From the NCBI GenBank assembly GCA_017306245.1, contig JAFKIY010000003.1, forward strand, positions 186,001 to 250,000: 64,000 bases of DNA. Direction: 5' to 3'. A program made the translations under genes and the position numbers. The notes beneath the pieces are model-generated. The model did not search any database and was not told where the DNA came from. It saw only the letters and a program-made list of their open reading frames with translations. Positions 25,865 to 34,762 of the stretch are shown here, in pieces; the first letter of the stretch is position 1; each line of letters starts with the position of its first letter. The stretch is from Micrococcales bacterium. GTDB taxonomy: Bacteria; Actinomycetota; Actinomycetes; Actinomycetales; Microbacteriaceae.

Positions 25865-27091
25865 GTGACCGATACCGAGGCACTGCAGAAGCGTGTCGTT
25901 CGCGTTCTTGTCGCCGCGCAGATCCTCGGCGGAATCGGCCTCGGCGCCACGGTTTCGGTCGGTGCGCTCCTCGCCTCCGAGGTGAGCGGTTCCCCTGCGT
26001 GGTCCGGGATGGCCGCGACCATGAGCACTCTGGGTGCTGCGCTCATCGCGGTGCCGCTCGCCCGCACGGCCGTCGCGAGGGGACGGCGCGTCGCTCTGGC
26101 TCTCGGATCGATTGTCGCAGCGCTCGGCGCCGTGCTGGCGACCGCTGCGGCGGCGATCGGATCGTTCCCCGTGCTGCTTGTCGGGCTGGCTCTCGCCGGG
26201 GCCGGATCCGCCACGAACCTTCAGGCGCGCTTTGCGGCGACCGACCTGGCCCAACCTCTGCACCGCGGGCGCCAGCTGTCGCTCGTGGTGTGGTCGACGA
26301 CCATCGGAGCAGTGCTCGGCCCCAACCTCATCGACCCGGGGGAAGCGATCGGTTCCGCGATCGGACTTCCGACGCTGACCGGGCCGTTCGTCTTCACGGT
26401 GGCGGCGCAGATCGCCGCCATGCTCGTCTACTTCTTCGGGCTTCGGCCGGACCCGCTTCTGACCGCGCTCAAGAGTGCGCCTCCGCGGGAGGGGGCACCG
26501 CCGCGGCACGGCTTCGCGACCCTGCGCGTGAACCCGCTCGCCAGGTACGCCGTCGTCACGGTGGCGTTCAGCCACTCCACCATGGTCGCGATGATGTCGA
26601 TGACGCCCGTGCACCTGTACGGGCACGGAGCGACTCTGTTCATCGTGGGGTTCGCGTTGAGCCTCCACATTGCCGGGATGTTCGCGCTCTCGCCCGTGTT
26701 CGGGTGGCTTTCGGACCGGTGGGGACGGGTGCCGACGATCCTGTTCGGCCAGAGCGTGCTCGTGGTCTCCCTGCTTACCGCGTGGATCGGTGCCGAGTCG
26801 CAGCCGCTCGTCGTGGTGAGCGTCATCCTTCTGGGCATCGGCTGGTCCGCGTCGACGATTTCCGGTTCCGCCCTCGTGGCCGAATCCGCGGAAATCGATG
26901 ACCGCGCGGGACTGCAGGGGGTCTCGGACCTGTTGATGAACTCGACCGCGGCAGTGTTCGGGGCGCTCGCCGGGCCGGTTCTCGCCGTGGTCGGCTATTC
27001 GGGTCTTGGCGTGGCGTGCCTGCTGCTCGTCGCCGTCGTCACCGTGTGGTCGCTGCGGCACCTGGCCACTCCGGTCCCCGTCGCCAGCTAG
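25865..27091 (+). CDS. MFS transporter
   Basis: A 408-aa major facilitator protein with about 12 hydrophobic helices. It has the loop motifs RRVALALGSIVAALG and GWLSDRWGRVPTILFG (the D-R-x-G-R type loop 8-9 motif). The substrate cannot be assigned; drug or metabolite export is typical for this group. It sits between smc and ftsY with its own leaderless promoter. Confidence 0.88.
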   Translation: MTDTEALQKRVVRVLVAAQILGGIGLGATVSVGALLASEVSGSPAWSGMAATMSTLGAALIAVPLARTAVARGRRVALALGSIVAALGAVLATAAAAIGSFPVLLVGLALAGAGSATNLQARFAATDLAQPLHRGRQLSLVVWSTTIGAVLGPNLIDPGEAIGSAIGLPTLTGPFVFTVAAQIAAMLVYFFGLRPDPLLTALKSAPPREGAPPRHGFATLRVNPLARYAVVTVAFSHSTMVAMMSMTPVHLYGHGATLFIVGFALSLHIAGMFALSPVFGWLSDRWGRVPTILFGQSVLVVSLLTAWIGAESQPLVVVSVILLGIGWSASTISGSALVAESAEIDDRAGLQGVSDLLMNSTAAVFGALAGPVLAVVGYSGLGVACLLLVAVVTVWSLRHLATPVPVAS

Positions 27092-27094
27092 GAT
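27089..27094 (+). promoter_or_regulatory. -10 box TAGGAT, leaderless start of ftsY
   Basis: TAGGAT ends 7 nt before the ATG at 27102, overlapping the MFS stop codon (TAG). No ribosome site is seen. Confidence 0.6.
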
Positions 27095-27101
27095 CGCTGG
27101 C

Positions 27102-27980
27102 ATGGCTGAGCACGCACAACCCTGGTCGCTCGGGGGCTCGCTCCGCGGCATGTTTTCCAGGAAAACCATTGACGACGAGACGTGGGATGACCTGGAGGAT
27201 GCCCTGATTTCCGCCGACTTCGGACCGGACATCACCGACTCCGTCGTGGCGGAGTTGCGCGCCAGCGTCGAGCGTTTTCGCACAACTGACCCCGCTGACT
27301 TGAAGCGGATGCTGCGCGAAAGCCTTGAGGAACGGCTGGCCCGCCTGGACCCGACGCTGCGCCTGACCGCCAGGCCCGCCGTCGTGCTCGTCGTCGGCGT
27401 GAACGGAGTCGGCAAGACGACGACGATCGGCAAGTTCGCGAAGTTCCTCGCGAATCACGGCCGCAGCGTCGTGGTGGGCGCGGCAGACACGTTCCGGGCC
27501 GCCGCCGTCGAGCAGCTCGCCACGTGGGCGGAGCGCGGGGGCGCGCAGATCGTGAAACCGCAGGCGCAGGGCCAGGATCCGGCGTCCGTGGCGTTCCAGA
27601 CGGTCGAGAAAGCTCAGCGCGAAGGCATCGACATCGTGCTCATCGACACGGCGGGGCGCCTGCAAACCAAGAGCGGCCTCATGGATGAGCTCGGCAAGAT
27701 CCGGCGCGTGATCGAAAAGCAGACCGAGATCGCCGAGGTGCTGCTCGTACTGGATGCGACAACCGGGCAGAACGGGCTCGCGCAGGCGCAGGCGTTCATC
27801 GAGCACGCCGGGGTGACCGGCCTCGTGCTCACGAAGCTGGACGGTTCGGCGAAGGGCGGTTTCGTGCTCGCCGTGCAGGAGAAGACCGGCATCCCGATCA
27901 AACTCGTCGGCCAGGGCGAAGGCATCGGCGACCTCACCGGGTTCACCCCGCACGTGTTCGTTCAGAACCTCGTCGGCTAG
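27102..27980 (+). CDS. ftsY: Signal recognition particle receptor FtsY
   Basis: A 292-aa SRP receptor GTPase. It has an N domain (about 1-85) and a G domain with GVNGVGKTTTIGK (about 101-113), the insertion box ADTFRAAAVEQL, DTAGRLQTKSGLMDEL and TKLDGSAKGG. It lacks the long acidic A domain of E. coli FtsY, as usual in actinobacteria. It docks Ffh-bound ribosomes at the membrane. The ATG at 27102 is favoured by the leaderless promoter. Followed by a long hairpin. Confidence 0.97.
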   Translation: MAEHAQPWSLGGSLRGMFSRKTIDDETWDDLEDALISADFGPDITDSVVAELRASVERFRTTDPADLKRMLRESLEERLARLDPTLRLTARPAVVLVVGVNGVGKTTTIGKFAKFLANHGRSVVVGAADTFRAAAVEQLATWAERGGAQIVKPQAQGQDPASVAFQTVEKAQREGIDIVLIDTAGRLQTKSGLMDELGKIRRVIEKQTEIAEVLLVLDATTGQNGLAQAQAFIEHAGVTGLVLTKLDGSAKGGFVLAVQEKTGIPIKLVGQGEGIGDLTGFTPHVFVQNLVG

Positions 27981-27981
27981 G

Positions 27982-28076
27982 GTTCGCAATTCAGGCTATT
28001 TCGTGATTGAAGCCAATTGAGTCCAATATTTGCGGCAATCTGTGGAGGTCGTGACGATCTCGCCTGAATTGCGAAC
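27982..28076. terminator. Long inverted repeat at the ftsY/carbonic anhydrase convergent junction
   Basis: GTTCGCAATTCAGGC (27982-27996) and its perfect reverse complement GCCTGAATTGCGAAC (28062-28076) enclose 65 nt of AT-richer sequence. It fills the spacer right after the ftsY stop and just after the stop of the opposite gene. Probable bidirectional terminator; it carries the AATTCAGG core. Confidence 0.65.
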
Positions 28077-28087
28077 GGTATACGGAC

Positions 28088-28606
28088 TCAATCGAGGGCG
28101 GCGTGCGCCCGGCTGAGTTCCACGTAGTGACTCGCGTTGGCTTTGATCGCGTCCAGTTCCTCATCGGAAATCTCGCGGCGGACCTTGGCGGGGACCCCGG
28201 CCACGAGCGAGCGGGGCGCGATGACCGTTCCCTCCAGGACGACAGCACCCCCTGCCACGAGTGATCCGGCACCGATTACGGCGCCATTCATGACGGTCGC
28301 GCCCATGCCGATGAGGCAGTCGTCTTCGATAGTGCAGCCGTGCACGACCGCGCCATGCCCGACGCTCACGCCGGAGCCGATCGTGGTGGGGATCCCGACA
28401 TCGCAGTGCACAACAACGTTGTCTTGCAGGTTGCTCCGTGCTCCGAGCGTGATCTGGTCGGTGTCACCGCGCAGGACTGCTCCGTAAAACACGCTGGATT
28501 CCGGGCCGAGGGATACCCGCCCGACCAGCGTGGCGTTCGGCGCGACGAAGGCGGTTTCGTCAACAACGGGGGAGTGGCCGCCGAAGGGGATGAGAAGTGC
28601 AGTCAT
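28088..28606 (-). CDS. Gamma-class carbonic anhydrase / hexapeptide-repeat protein
   Basis: A 172-aa left-handed beta-helix protein with repeated hexapeptides. Three His residues sit where gamma carbonic anhydrases bind metal: His 67 (VVVHCDV), His 84 and His 89 (GHGAVVHGC). The C-terminal ISDEELDAIKANASHYVELS helix is typical of the YrdA/PaaY/CaiE-like group, many of which have weak or no measured carbonic anhydrase activity. Encoded 9 nt downstream of the LLM gene at 28616. Confidence 0.88.
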   Translation of the reverse strand: MTALLIPFGGHSPVVDETAFVAPNATLVGRVSLGPESSVFYGAVLRGDTDQITLGARSNLQDNVVVHCDVGIPTTIGSGVSVGHGAVVHGCTIEDDCLIGMGATVMNGAVIGAGSLVAGGAVVLEGTVIAPRSLVAGVPAKVRREISDEELDAIKANASHYVELSRAHAALD

Positions 28607-28615
28607 GTCTCCACG

Positions 28616-29494
28616 CTAGCGCGAGAAACGGGAAGCAATTTCGGTGAGAACCTTCTCGTCGCCCGCGAAGACGCCGTCGCGGCGGGGCCAATGGGTGATG
28701 ACATCCGTGAATCCGAGCGCTGCGGCCAGGCCGACGGCATCCTCCCACGCATCGACGCTCCCCAGCGAGTAGTCGTGCGAATCCAGATTCAGGTACCGGT
28801 CGAGCGACGCGGAGTCCCGTGCCCGGTCGGCCAGCGCGTCATCGAGCCGGTGCGAAACTTCGGCAACCGACCGCCACCAGGCATCGGGGCTTTCCGACTC
28901 GCGGCCGAGCGTGACCCAACCATCCGCGAGTTCGGCCACCAACTGGAGGCCTTTCGGTCCGTCCGCGGCGACAATGATGGGCATCCGCGGATGCTGCGCG
29001 GGCTTACCCACCATGCGTGCCTCGTGCGCCGTGAACCAGTCGCCGTCGAAACTGATGCCGCCGCTGCCGGGCTCTTCGAAACGCAGGAGCGCATCCAGCC
29101 CGCGCACAAATTCGACGAACCGCTCGTGGCGTTCTCGGCCGGTCAGCTGCTGCTGGCCGAGCACGAACGCATCGAATCCGGTTCCGCCCGATCCGACACC
29201 GAGAAGGAATCGGCCGCCGGAAATGTCGTCGAGGGTGGCGAGGTCCTTCGCAAACGGCACCGGATGCCGGTAGTTCGGCGAGGTGACGAAAGTGCCGAGG
29301 CGGATGGTCGAGGTCGCCGCAGCGGCTGCGGTGAGGGTCGGTATCGTGGCGCCCCAGGGCTCGTCGGCGAGACTCCGCCACGAGAGGTGGTCGAACGTCC
29401 AGGCGTGATCGAACCCGAGTTCTTCAGCACGCCGCCAGATCGATCGGGCTTCGGCCCACGGTTGCTGGGGGAGGATGACGATGCCGTGCCGCAT
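28616..29494 (-). CDS. LLM-class F420-dependent (or flavin) oxidoreductase
   Basis: A 292-aa luciferase-like barrel protein with RAEELGFDHAWTFDHLSWR, TSTIRLGTFVTSPNYRHPVP and GGRFLLGVGSGGTGFD, features of F420-binding LLM enzymes. The substrate is unknown. It is the first gene of a two-gene unit with the carbonic anhydrase homologue. One of three LLM proteins in the window, which fits an F420-using organism. Confidence 0.87.
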   Translation of the reverse strand: MRHGIVILPQQPWAEARSIWRRAEELGFDHAWTFDHLSWRSLADEPWGATIPTLTAAAAATSTIRLGTFVTSPNYRHPVPFAKDLATLDDISGGRFLLGVGSGGTGFDAFVLGQQQLTGRERHERFVEFVRGLDALLRFEEPGSGGISFDGDWFTAHEARMVGKPAQHPRMPIIVAADGPKGLQLVAELADGWVTLGRESESPDAWWRSVAEVSHRLDDALADRARDSASLDRYLNLDSHDYSLGSVDAWEDAVGLAAALGFTDVITHWPRRDGVFAGDEKVLTEIASRFSR

Positions 29495-29575
29495 CCGGCC
29501 ACTCTAATCCGGCACCGGCGCCTCGCGCCCCCGTGGAGCAGCCTCCCTGATCTTCTCGATTAAGCTGGGACAACC

Positions 29576-31168
29576 ATGGCCACATTCGGAAACCTCACCG
29601 ACCGCCTCACCGATGCGTTCAAGAAACTGCGCGGCAAAGGCAAGCTGACCCCTGCGGATGTTGACGGTACTGTCCGCGAGATCCGGCGCGCCCTGCTCGA
29701 CGCGGACGTCGCCCTCGATGTTGTGAAGGACTTCACAGCCCGTGTGCGCGAGCGCGCCCTTGGCGACGAGGTCAGCAAGGCGTTGAATCCTGCACAACAG
29801 GTCGTGCAAATCGTCAACGATGAACTCGTCAGCATCCTCGGCGGGCAGCAGCGCCGGCTCGAGTTTGCGAAGAACCCGCCCACCGTCATCATGCTCGCCG
29901 GCCTCCAGGGCGCGGGCAAGACGACCCTTGCCGGAAAACTCGCCAAATGGCTCGCGGGTGAGGGGCACACCCCGATGCTCGTCGCGGCGGACCTCCAGCG
30001 GCCGAATGCGGTGACCCAGCTTCAGGTTGTCGGCGAGCAGGCGGGCGTTCCGGTCTGGGCGCCGGAGCCCGGAAATGGAGTCGGCAACCCGGTGAAGGTC
30101 GCGAAGGATGGCGTGAAGGAGGCGCAGCGCCGCCAGTACGACACGGTCATTGTCGACACGGCCGGCCGCCTCGGCGTCGACTCCGAACTCATGAAGCAAG
30201 CCGCGGACATCTGTAAGGCGGTCAGCCCTGACGAGGTACTGTTCGTGATCGACGCCATGATCGGCCAGGATGCGGTCACCACGGCGAAGGCGTTCCAGGA
30301 CGGCGTGGACTTCACGGGTGTCGTGCTCACGAAACTCGACGGCGATGCGCGCGGTGGTGCCGCGCTGTCGGTCGCCTCGGTAACCGGCCGACCGATCATG
30401 TTCGCGAGCACGGGCGAAGGTCTCGGCGATTTCGAGCCGTTCTACCCGGATCGCATGGCGAGCCGCATCCTCGATCTCGGCGACATCCTCACCCTCATCG
30501 AGCAGGCGCAGAAGACCTTCGACGAGGAGGAGGCGAAGAAGGTTGCGGAGAAGTTCGCGACCGACACGTTCACGCTCGAGGATTTCCTCGCGCAAATGCA
30601 GCAGCTCAAGAACATGGGTTCTATCAAGGGCATGCTCGGGATGCTGCCCGGCGCAAAGGGGATGCGCGAGCAACTCGACAACTTCGATGAACGCGAGATT
30701 GTGCGCACCGAGGCGATCATCCAGTCGATGACGCCGGCGGAGCGGCGCATGCCGAAGCTGCTGAACGGCTCACGGCGCCTGCGGATCGCGAAGGGCTCCG
30801 GCATGACGGTAACTGAGGTCAACGCGCTCGTGAACCGGTTCGAGCAGGCGGCGAAGATGATGAAGACTGTCGCGAAGGGCGGAGTTCCGCAAGTGCCCGG
30901 TATGGGGCCGATTCCCGGCGCCGGATACGCGGGCGGCGGCAAGAAGAAGCAACAAAGGAAGAAGGGTTCGCGGTCCGGCAACCCGGCCAAACGCGCGGCG
31001 GAGGAGGCGGCGCTGGCAGCGGCGCCGAAGACGTCTGTCGCCGCAGGATCGGGATTCGGTCTCGGATCCGCCGGCCAATTCGGCTCCGGTGCCGCCGGTG
31101 ATCCCGATGCGAAGGGCGGCCCAAGCGAGGAAGAACTCGCGGCCCTCCAAAAGTTCCTCGGTCGCTAA
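29576..31168 (+). CDS. ffh: Signal recognition particle protein Ffh
   Basis: A 530-aa SRP54 GTPase. The NG domain has GLQGAGKTTLAGK (about 111-123), DTAGRLGVDSELM and TKLDGDARGG. The M domain (about 300-440) has the Met/Gly-rich finger loop MGSIKGMLGMLPGAKGM and the RNA-binding SGMTVTEVNALVNRF. A Gly/Ala-rich C-terminal tail follows. It binds 4.5S RNA and signal peptides and hands them to FtsY. A TAAGCT -10 box lies 9 nt before the ATG. Confidence 0.97.
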   Translation: MATFGNLTDRLTDAFKKLRGKGKLTPADVDGTVREIRRALLDADVALDVVKDFTARVRERALGDEVSKALNPAQQVVQIVNDELVSILGGQQRRLEFAKNPPTVIMLAGLQGAGKTTLAGKLAKWLAGEGHTPMLVAADLQRPNAVTQLQVVGEQAGVPVWAPEPGNGVGNPVKVAKDGVKEAQRRQYDTVIVDTAGRLGVDSELMKQAADICKAVSPDEVLFVIDAMIGQDAVTTAKAFQDGVDFTGVVLTKLDGDARGGAALSVASVTGRPIMFASTGEGLGDFEPFYPDRMASRILDLGDILTLIEQAQKTFDEEEAKKVAEKFATDTFTLEDFLAQMQQLKNMGSIKGMLGMLPGAKGMREQLDNFDEREIVRTEAIIQSMTPAERRMPKLLNGSRRLRIAKGSGMTVTEVNALVNRFEQAAKMMKTVAKGGVPQVPGMGPIPGAGYAGGGKKKQQRKKGSRSGNPAKRAAEEAALAAAPKTSVAAGSGFGLGSAGQFGSGAAGDPDAKGGPSEEELAALQKFLGR

Positions 31169-31177
31169 TTCATCCCG

Positions 31178-31233
31178 CGAGACCGCAATTTCCGTTCCAA
31201 AACTGCCATTTTGAAGCGATTATTGCGGTCTCG
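31178..31233. terminator. Inverted repeat at the ffh/response-regulator convergent junction
   Basis: CGAGACCGCAAT (31178-31189) and ATTGCGGTCTCG (31222-31233) are perfect 12-bp arms. Inside is a second imperfect stem (TTCCAAAA / TTTTGAA). The right arm forms the last codons and stop of the response-regulator gene. A bidirectional terminator is likely. Confidence 0.6.
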
Positions 31234-31900
31234 GCGGAGTGTGGGGAGCGTCGCCTGGCCGGATGAAACCGGACTCGTAGGCGAGGATGACGGCCTGCAT
31301 CCGGTCGCGCACGCCGAGCTTGGCGAGGAGTCGCGCGACATGAGTCTTCACTGTCGCGTCGCTCACAAAAAGTTCAGTGGCAATTTCGGAGTTGGATGAC
31401 CCGCGGGCGAGCAGGCCCAGCACCTCGCGCTCGCGGTCGCTGAGCGCGGCCACCGCATCCGGAAGCCGGCCCGGCGTCGGTTGAGCGATGAAGCGTTCAA
31501 TGAGTCTGCGCGTGATGGGCGGCGCCAGAAGTGACTCCCCGCCCGCGACCACCCGCACTGCGGCAATGAGCTGGTCGCGCGGCGCGTCCTTCAGCAGGAA
31601 CCCGCTCGCTCCGACCCGCAGCGCGTCGTACACGAATTCGTCGAGGTCGAACGTCGTCAGGATGAGCACGCGGGAAGCCGAACCTCCGGCAACAATCTGT
31701 TCCGTCGCGCGGATGCCGTCGAGCACGGGCATCCGCACGTCCATGAGGATCACGTCGGGGTGCAGTTCCGATGCGAGCCGCACGCCCTCTGCGCCATGTG
31801 CGGCCTCGCCCACCACCTCAATTCCGGGCTCGAGGTCGAGGATGAGCCGAAATCCGGTGCGCACAAGTTCCTGGTCGTCGACCAGCAGGACAGTCGTCAC
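31220..31900 (-). CDS. NarL/LuxR-family response regulator
   Basis: A 226-aa regulator. The receiver domain has Asp 7/8 and phospho-acceptor Asp 54 (VILMDVRMPV), and the C-terminal LuxR helix-turn-helix (about 150-212) has LSDREREVLGLLARGSSNSE. It pairs with the kinase at 31897, whose stop it overlaps by 4 bp. Target genes are unknown. The final residues (PRPQ) are encoded by the terminator-like repeat. Confidence 0.93.
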   Translation of the reverse strand: MTTVLLVDDQELVRTGFRLILDLEPGIEVVGEAAHGAEGVRLASELHPDVILMDVRMPVLDGIRATEQIVAGGSASRVLILTTFDLDEFVYDALRVGASGFLLKDAPRDQLIAAVRVVAGGESLLAPPITRRLIERFIAQPTPGRLPDAVAALSDREREVLGLLARGSSNSEIATELFVSDATVKTHVARLLAKLGVRDRMQAVILAYESGFIRPGDAPHTPPRPQ

Positions 31901-33033
31901 GGTGCTCTCCCGTCGAGGGGAAGGCGCGCCGCAAGCCGAAACCCGCCACCGGCTGTGATCCCTGTGTCGAGGCGTCCACCGAGGAGGCTGACCCGCTCGC
32001 GGATGCCGAGGAGCCCGACCCCGGCGCTGGCGACTTTCCGGGGCGCAGGTCCTGCGTCATTCTCGACCGAGAGGTCGAGGGAGTGTTCCGCTGCCTCCAT
32101 TGTGACCGTGACGTGCACCGGCCCGGCATGGCGGGCAACGTTGGTGAGCGCTTCCTGAAGGATGCGGTACGCGGCGAGATCCACGACCGGCTGGATCACG
32201 TGACCATTCAGTTGAATCTTGGACTCGACCGTCAGTCCGGCATCCTTTGCGGAGGCGAGAAGATCGCTGATCGCATCGAGTCCCGGCGCGGGCCGGGTCT
32301 CCTCGTCGTCAGCACGAAGGAGGTTGAGCATGTCGCGGATCTCGCCAAGGGAGGAGCGCGCGGTCTCGTGAATGACTCTGAGCGGCTCTCGTGCGCGCGC
32401 CGGGTCCTTTTCCAGTGCGGCTCCCGCCGCATCCGCCTGCACGGCGATGACGCTCAAACTGTGGGCGACGATATCGTGGAGCTCCCTCGCGATGCGCACG
32501 CGCTCGTCCGAGACCGCCAGGAGCGCCAGGTCGCGCTGGTGCAGTTCGGCTTTCGACACGCGTCCTCGCCACAGCCGGCTCGCCCTGCCAAGGAGCCAGA
32601 CTCCGCCGAACAGCAGAATGATGAACAGGTAGTCCTGCCCCGCTGAAACCTTCTCTTCGACGAGGATCGTCGCGACCATGAGGGCGCCGACGAGTGCGGC
32701 CATTCCTTCGGTGTAATGCGCGGCGAGGGAGTACATCGCGATGACGGAGACTACGAGCGACCACAGCGACCCGGTGGGCTCAGCCAGAATCAGTTGGGCG
32801 ACGCCTGCCGCGAGAATGACCGCGACGGTCACCACGGGCATTCTCGTGCGCCACATCAGGGCAAGCGTCGACGCGACGGCGACCGGGAGTGTGACGACGA
32901 GCGGGCCTTCATTGGGGTTTCCGGTCACAACGCTCGCCACCGCAACAACGCAGGCCAGCCCGGCAAGCACGAGGTCACCGCGCGGGAAACCCCAGTGTTT
33001 CCGACCCAGCCACGGCGCGATTCCACCCAACAT
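31897..33033 (-). CDS. Sensor histidine kinase (HisKA_3, DesK/NarX-like)
   Basis: A 378-aa kinase. Five or six N-terminal membrane helices (about 20-150) lack a large extracellular domain, suggesting it senses the membrane or a small ligand. The phosphorylated His 186 is in IARELHDIVAHSLSVI and a HATPase_c domain has VGLLGIRERVSLLGG. It forms a two-component system with the regulator it overlaps. Signal unknown. Confidence 0.92.
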   Translation of the reverse strand: MLGGIAPWLGRKHWGFPRGDLVLAGLACVVAVASVVTGNPNEGPLVVTLPVAVASTLALMWRTRMPVVTVAVILAAGVAQLILAEPTGSLWSLVVSVIAMYSLAAHYTEGMAALVGALMVATILVEEKVSAGQDYLFIILLFGGVWLLGRASRLWRGRVSKAELHQRDLALLAVSDERVRIARELHDIVAHSLSVIAVQADAAGAALEKDPARAREPLRVIHETARSSLGEIRDMLNLLRADDEETRPAPGLDAISDLLASAKDAGLTVESKIQLNGHVIQPVVDLAAYRILQEALTNVARHAGPVHVTVTMEAAEHSLDLSVENDAGPAPRKVASAGVGLLGIRERVSLLGGRLDTGITAGGGFRLAARLPLDGRAP

Positions 33034-33232
33034 TTCCCCACTCTATTGCGCGATTCTTCCTCACGTCGTCGCCCATTTGGATGAATGTCGTCGTCCGAAA
33101 TGGCGAGGGCGCCTGCGCCTGAATCACTCCAGCGGCCCCGGTCAATCGCCCGCATCGACGACGCGGAACCGACCGCGTTTTCGAGAAGCTCACTGCAGCA
33201 CCGCGTGGTGCCCAAACGAAAGGTCAATGCCC

Positions 33233-33880
33233 ATGTCAACAGCAGCAGAACGCTTCTGGCGCAACGCCGGTGTCGTTGGAATGGTTCTCGGAATGGTGAG
33301 CCTCATCGCGGCAACCATCATTCAGTGGTTTGTGCAACCGAGTGACCCATCCGGGACCCCGATCGACGTTGCCCAGCAGAACCCCACGGCGTGGCTGATC
33401 GTGAGCCTTCTCGCCGTTCTCGGTCCCCTTGCCTGGGTGGGCGGCATTGTTTCCGTCACCCTGCTTGTGCGCACAAAAGGGTGGACTCTCGCTACCATCG
33501 GCGGTTATCTCACCGCTGCCGGACTCATTGCGGGCGTTGGGCACCTTGCGATCTTCTTCGGCCTCATTGCCGACATTGCCGCATCCGGGCTTTCCCCGGA
33601 GGACGGTCTCGCTGTCTTGCGGGCAGACGACTCCAGCATCCTGTCGAGCGTGCTTCTCTACGGATTCCTCGTCGGCTTCTCGCTCGGGCCAATTCTCCTT
33701 GCGGTGGGTCTGCGACTTGCAAAACTCGTTCCCGTCTGGGTGCCCGTCGCGGCCATCATCATGGTGGTGGCGAACTTCGTGGGAGGAACGGTGGCCGGCA
33801 TCGTGCAGATGATTGCCGTCGTCGCGACGTTCGCGCCCATGATCGTTGCACTGCTCAGGGAAGGCAAAATCACCGCATAG
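33233..33880 (+). CDS. Hypothetical membrane protein, about six helices
   Basis: A 215-aa protein, mostly hydrophobic, with about six predicted transmembrane segments and short loops; the longest soluble part is around LSPEDGLAVLRADDSS. I do not recognise a family. ATG 33233 is preferred over 33227 because an AAAGG site sits 9 nt upstream. It is divergent from the kinase gene; a small GCACC-GCGT-GGTGC hairpin at 33198-33211 lies just before the start. A role in the same membrane-stress response as the kinase is only a guess. Confidence 0.75.
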   Translation: MSTAAERFWRNAGVVGMVLGMVSLIAATIIQWFVQPSDPSGTPIDVAQQNPTAWLIVSLLAVLGPLAWVGGIVSVTLLVRTKGWTLATIGGYLTAAGLIAGVGHLAIFFGLIADIAASGLSPEDGLAVLRADDSSILSSVLLYGFLVGFSLGPILLAVGLRLAKLVPVWVPVAAIIMVVANFVGGTVAGIVQMIAVVATFAPMIVALLREGKITA

Positions 33881-33883
33881 GCT
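33878..33883 (+). promoter_or_regulatory. -10 box TAGGCT, leaderless start of the third LLM gene
   Basis: TAGGCT overlaps the upstream stop codon and ends 6 nt before the ATG at 33890; no ribosome site. Confidence 0.6.
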
Positions 33884-33889
33884 GGACGG

Positions 33890-34696
33890 ATGACTTCCCG
33901 ACCCATCCGCATCGGCGTTCAAATCGCGCCGCAACATGCCAGCTACGACAAAATCAGGGACACGGTGTCGGCGTGCGAGGAGCTCGGCGTCGACATCGTG
34001 TTCAACTGGGACCACTTCTTCCCGCTCTCCGGCGACGCGGATGGCCTTCATTTCGAGGCCTGGACGATGCTCGCTGCGATCGCCGAGCAGACCACCGGGG
34101 TTGAGCTTGGTTGCCTCGTCAACTGCAACAGCTACCGCAATCCCAGCCTCCAGGCCGACATGGCGCGCACGATCGACCACATCAGTGCCGGTTCGAACGG
34201 GGGCGTCGGCCGGTTCATCTTCGGCACGGGTGCTGGCTGGTTTGAGCGCGACTACGACGAATACGGGTATGAATTCGGGACGAAGGGCAGCCGCATCGGC
34301 GCTCTCGCGCACGATTTGCCCAGCATCCGAGACCGGTGGACGAAGCTCAACCCGGCGCCAACCCGTCGCATCCCGATTCTGATCGGCGGAGGCGGCGTCC
34401 GGAAAACCCTGCGCATCGTCGCCGAGCACGCCGACATTTGGCACAGCTTCAGCAACGCCGAAGTTCTCGAAACCAAGCTCGGCATCCTCGCCCAGCACGG
34501 CGAGGATGTCGGCCGCGACACGAGCGAAATCGAGGTGTCGACCGAGATTCGGCAGCGTTCCCACGAGGAAGCCGACGAACAGGTTGCGCTCGGCGCGAGC
34601 ATGTTCACGATCCAGATCACCGGGCCCGACTACGATTTGGCGCCGGTGCGCGAGTGGCTTTCCTGGCGCGACCAGCACAACTCCGCTCGCGGGTAA
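33890..34696 (+). CDS. LLM-class F420-dependent oxidoreductase
   Basis: A 268-aa luciferase-like protein with VSACEELGVDIVFNWDHFFP, VELGCLVNCNSYRNP, GGVGRFIFGTGAGW and RRIPILIGGGGVRKTLRIVA, the glycine-rich phosphate-binding loop of F420 LLM enzymes. Shorter than the family's usual 290-340 aa but with intact ends. Substrate unknown. Own leaderless promoter; downstream gene is an EamA transporter with its own promoter. Confidence 0.87.
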   Translation: MTSRPIRIGVQIAPQHASYDKIRDTVSACEELGVDIVFNWDHFFPLSGDADGLHFEAWTMLAAIAEQTTGVELGCLVNCNSYRNPSLQADMARTIDHISAGSNGGVGRFIFGTGAGWFERDYDEYGYEFGTKGSRIGALAHDLPSIRDRWTKLNPAPTRRIPILIGGGGVRKTLRIVAEHADIWHSFSNAEVLETKLGILAQHGEDVGRDTSEIEVSTEIRQRSHEEADEQVALGASMFTIQITGPDYDLAPVREWLSWRDQHNSARG

Positions 34697-34750
34697 TTGC
34701 CGAGCCCGGCCATCCGGGAATCGCGGTCAGGAAGTGTCTCTCGTACCTCC

Positions 34751-34756
34751 TACAGT
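34751..34756 (+). promoter_or_regulatory. -10 box TACAGT, leaderless start of the EamA gene
   Basis: TACAGT ends 6 nt before the GTG at 34763. This spacing decides for GTG 34763 over the longer upstream frame. Confidence 0.55.
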
Positions 34757-34762
34757 TATCGG

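Noticed and set aside
27982-28076. Integron attC site
   Set aside because: The outer ends read GTT...AAC instead of the RYYYAAC...GTTRRRY arrangement, and there is no integrase or cassette array; xerC nearby is the housekeeping recombinase.
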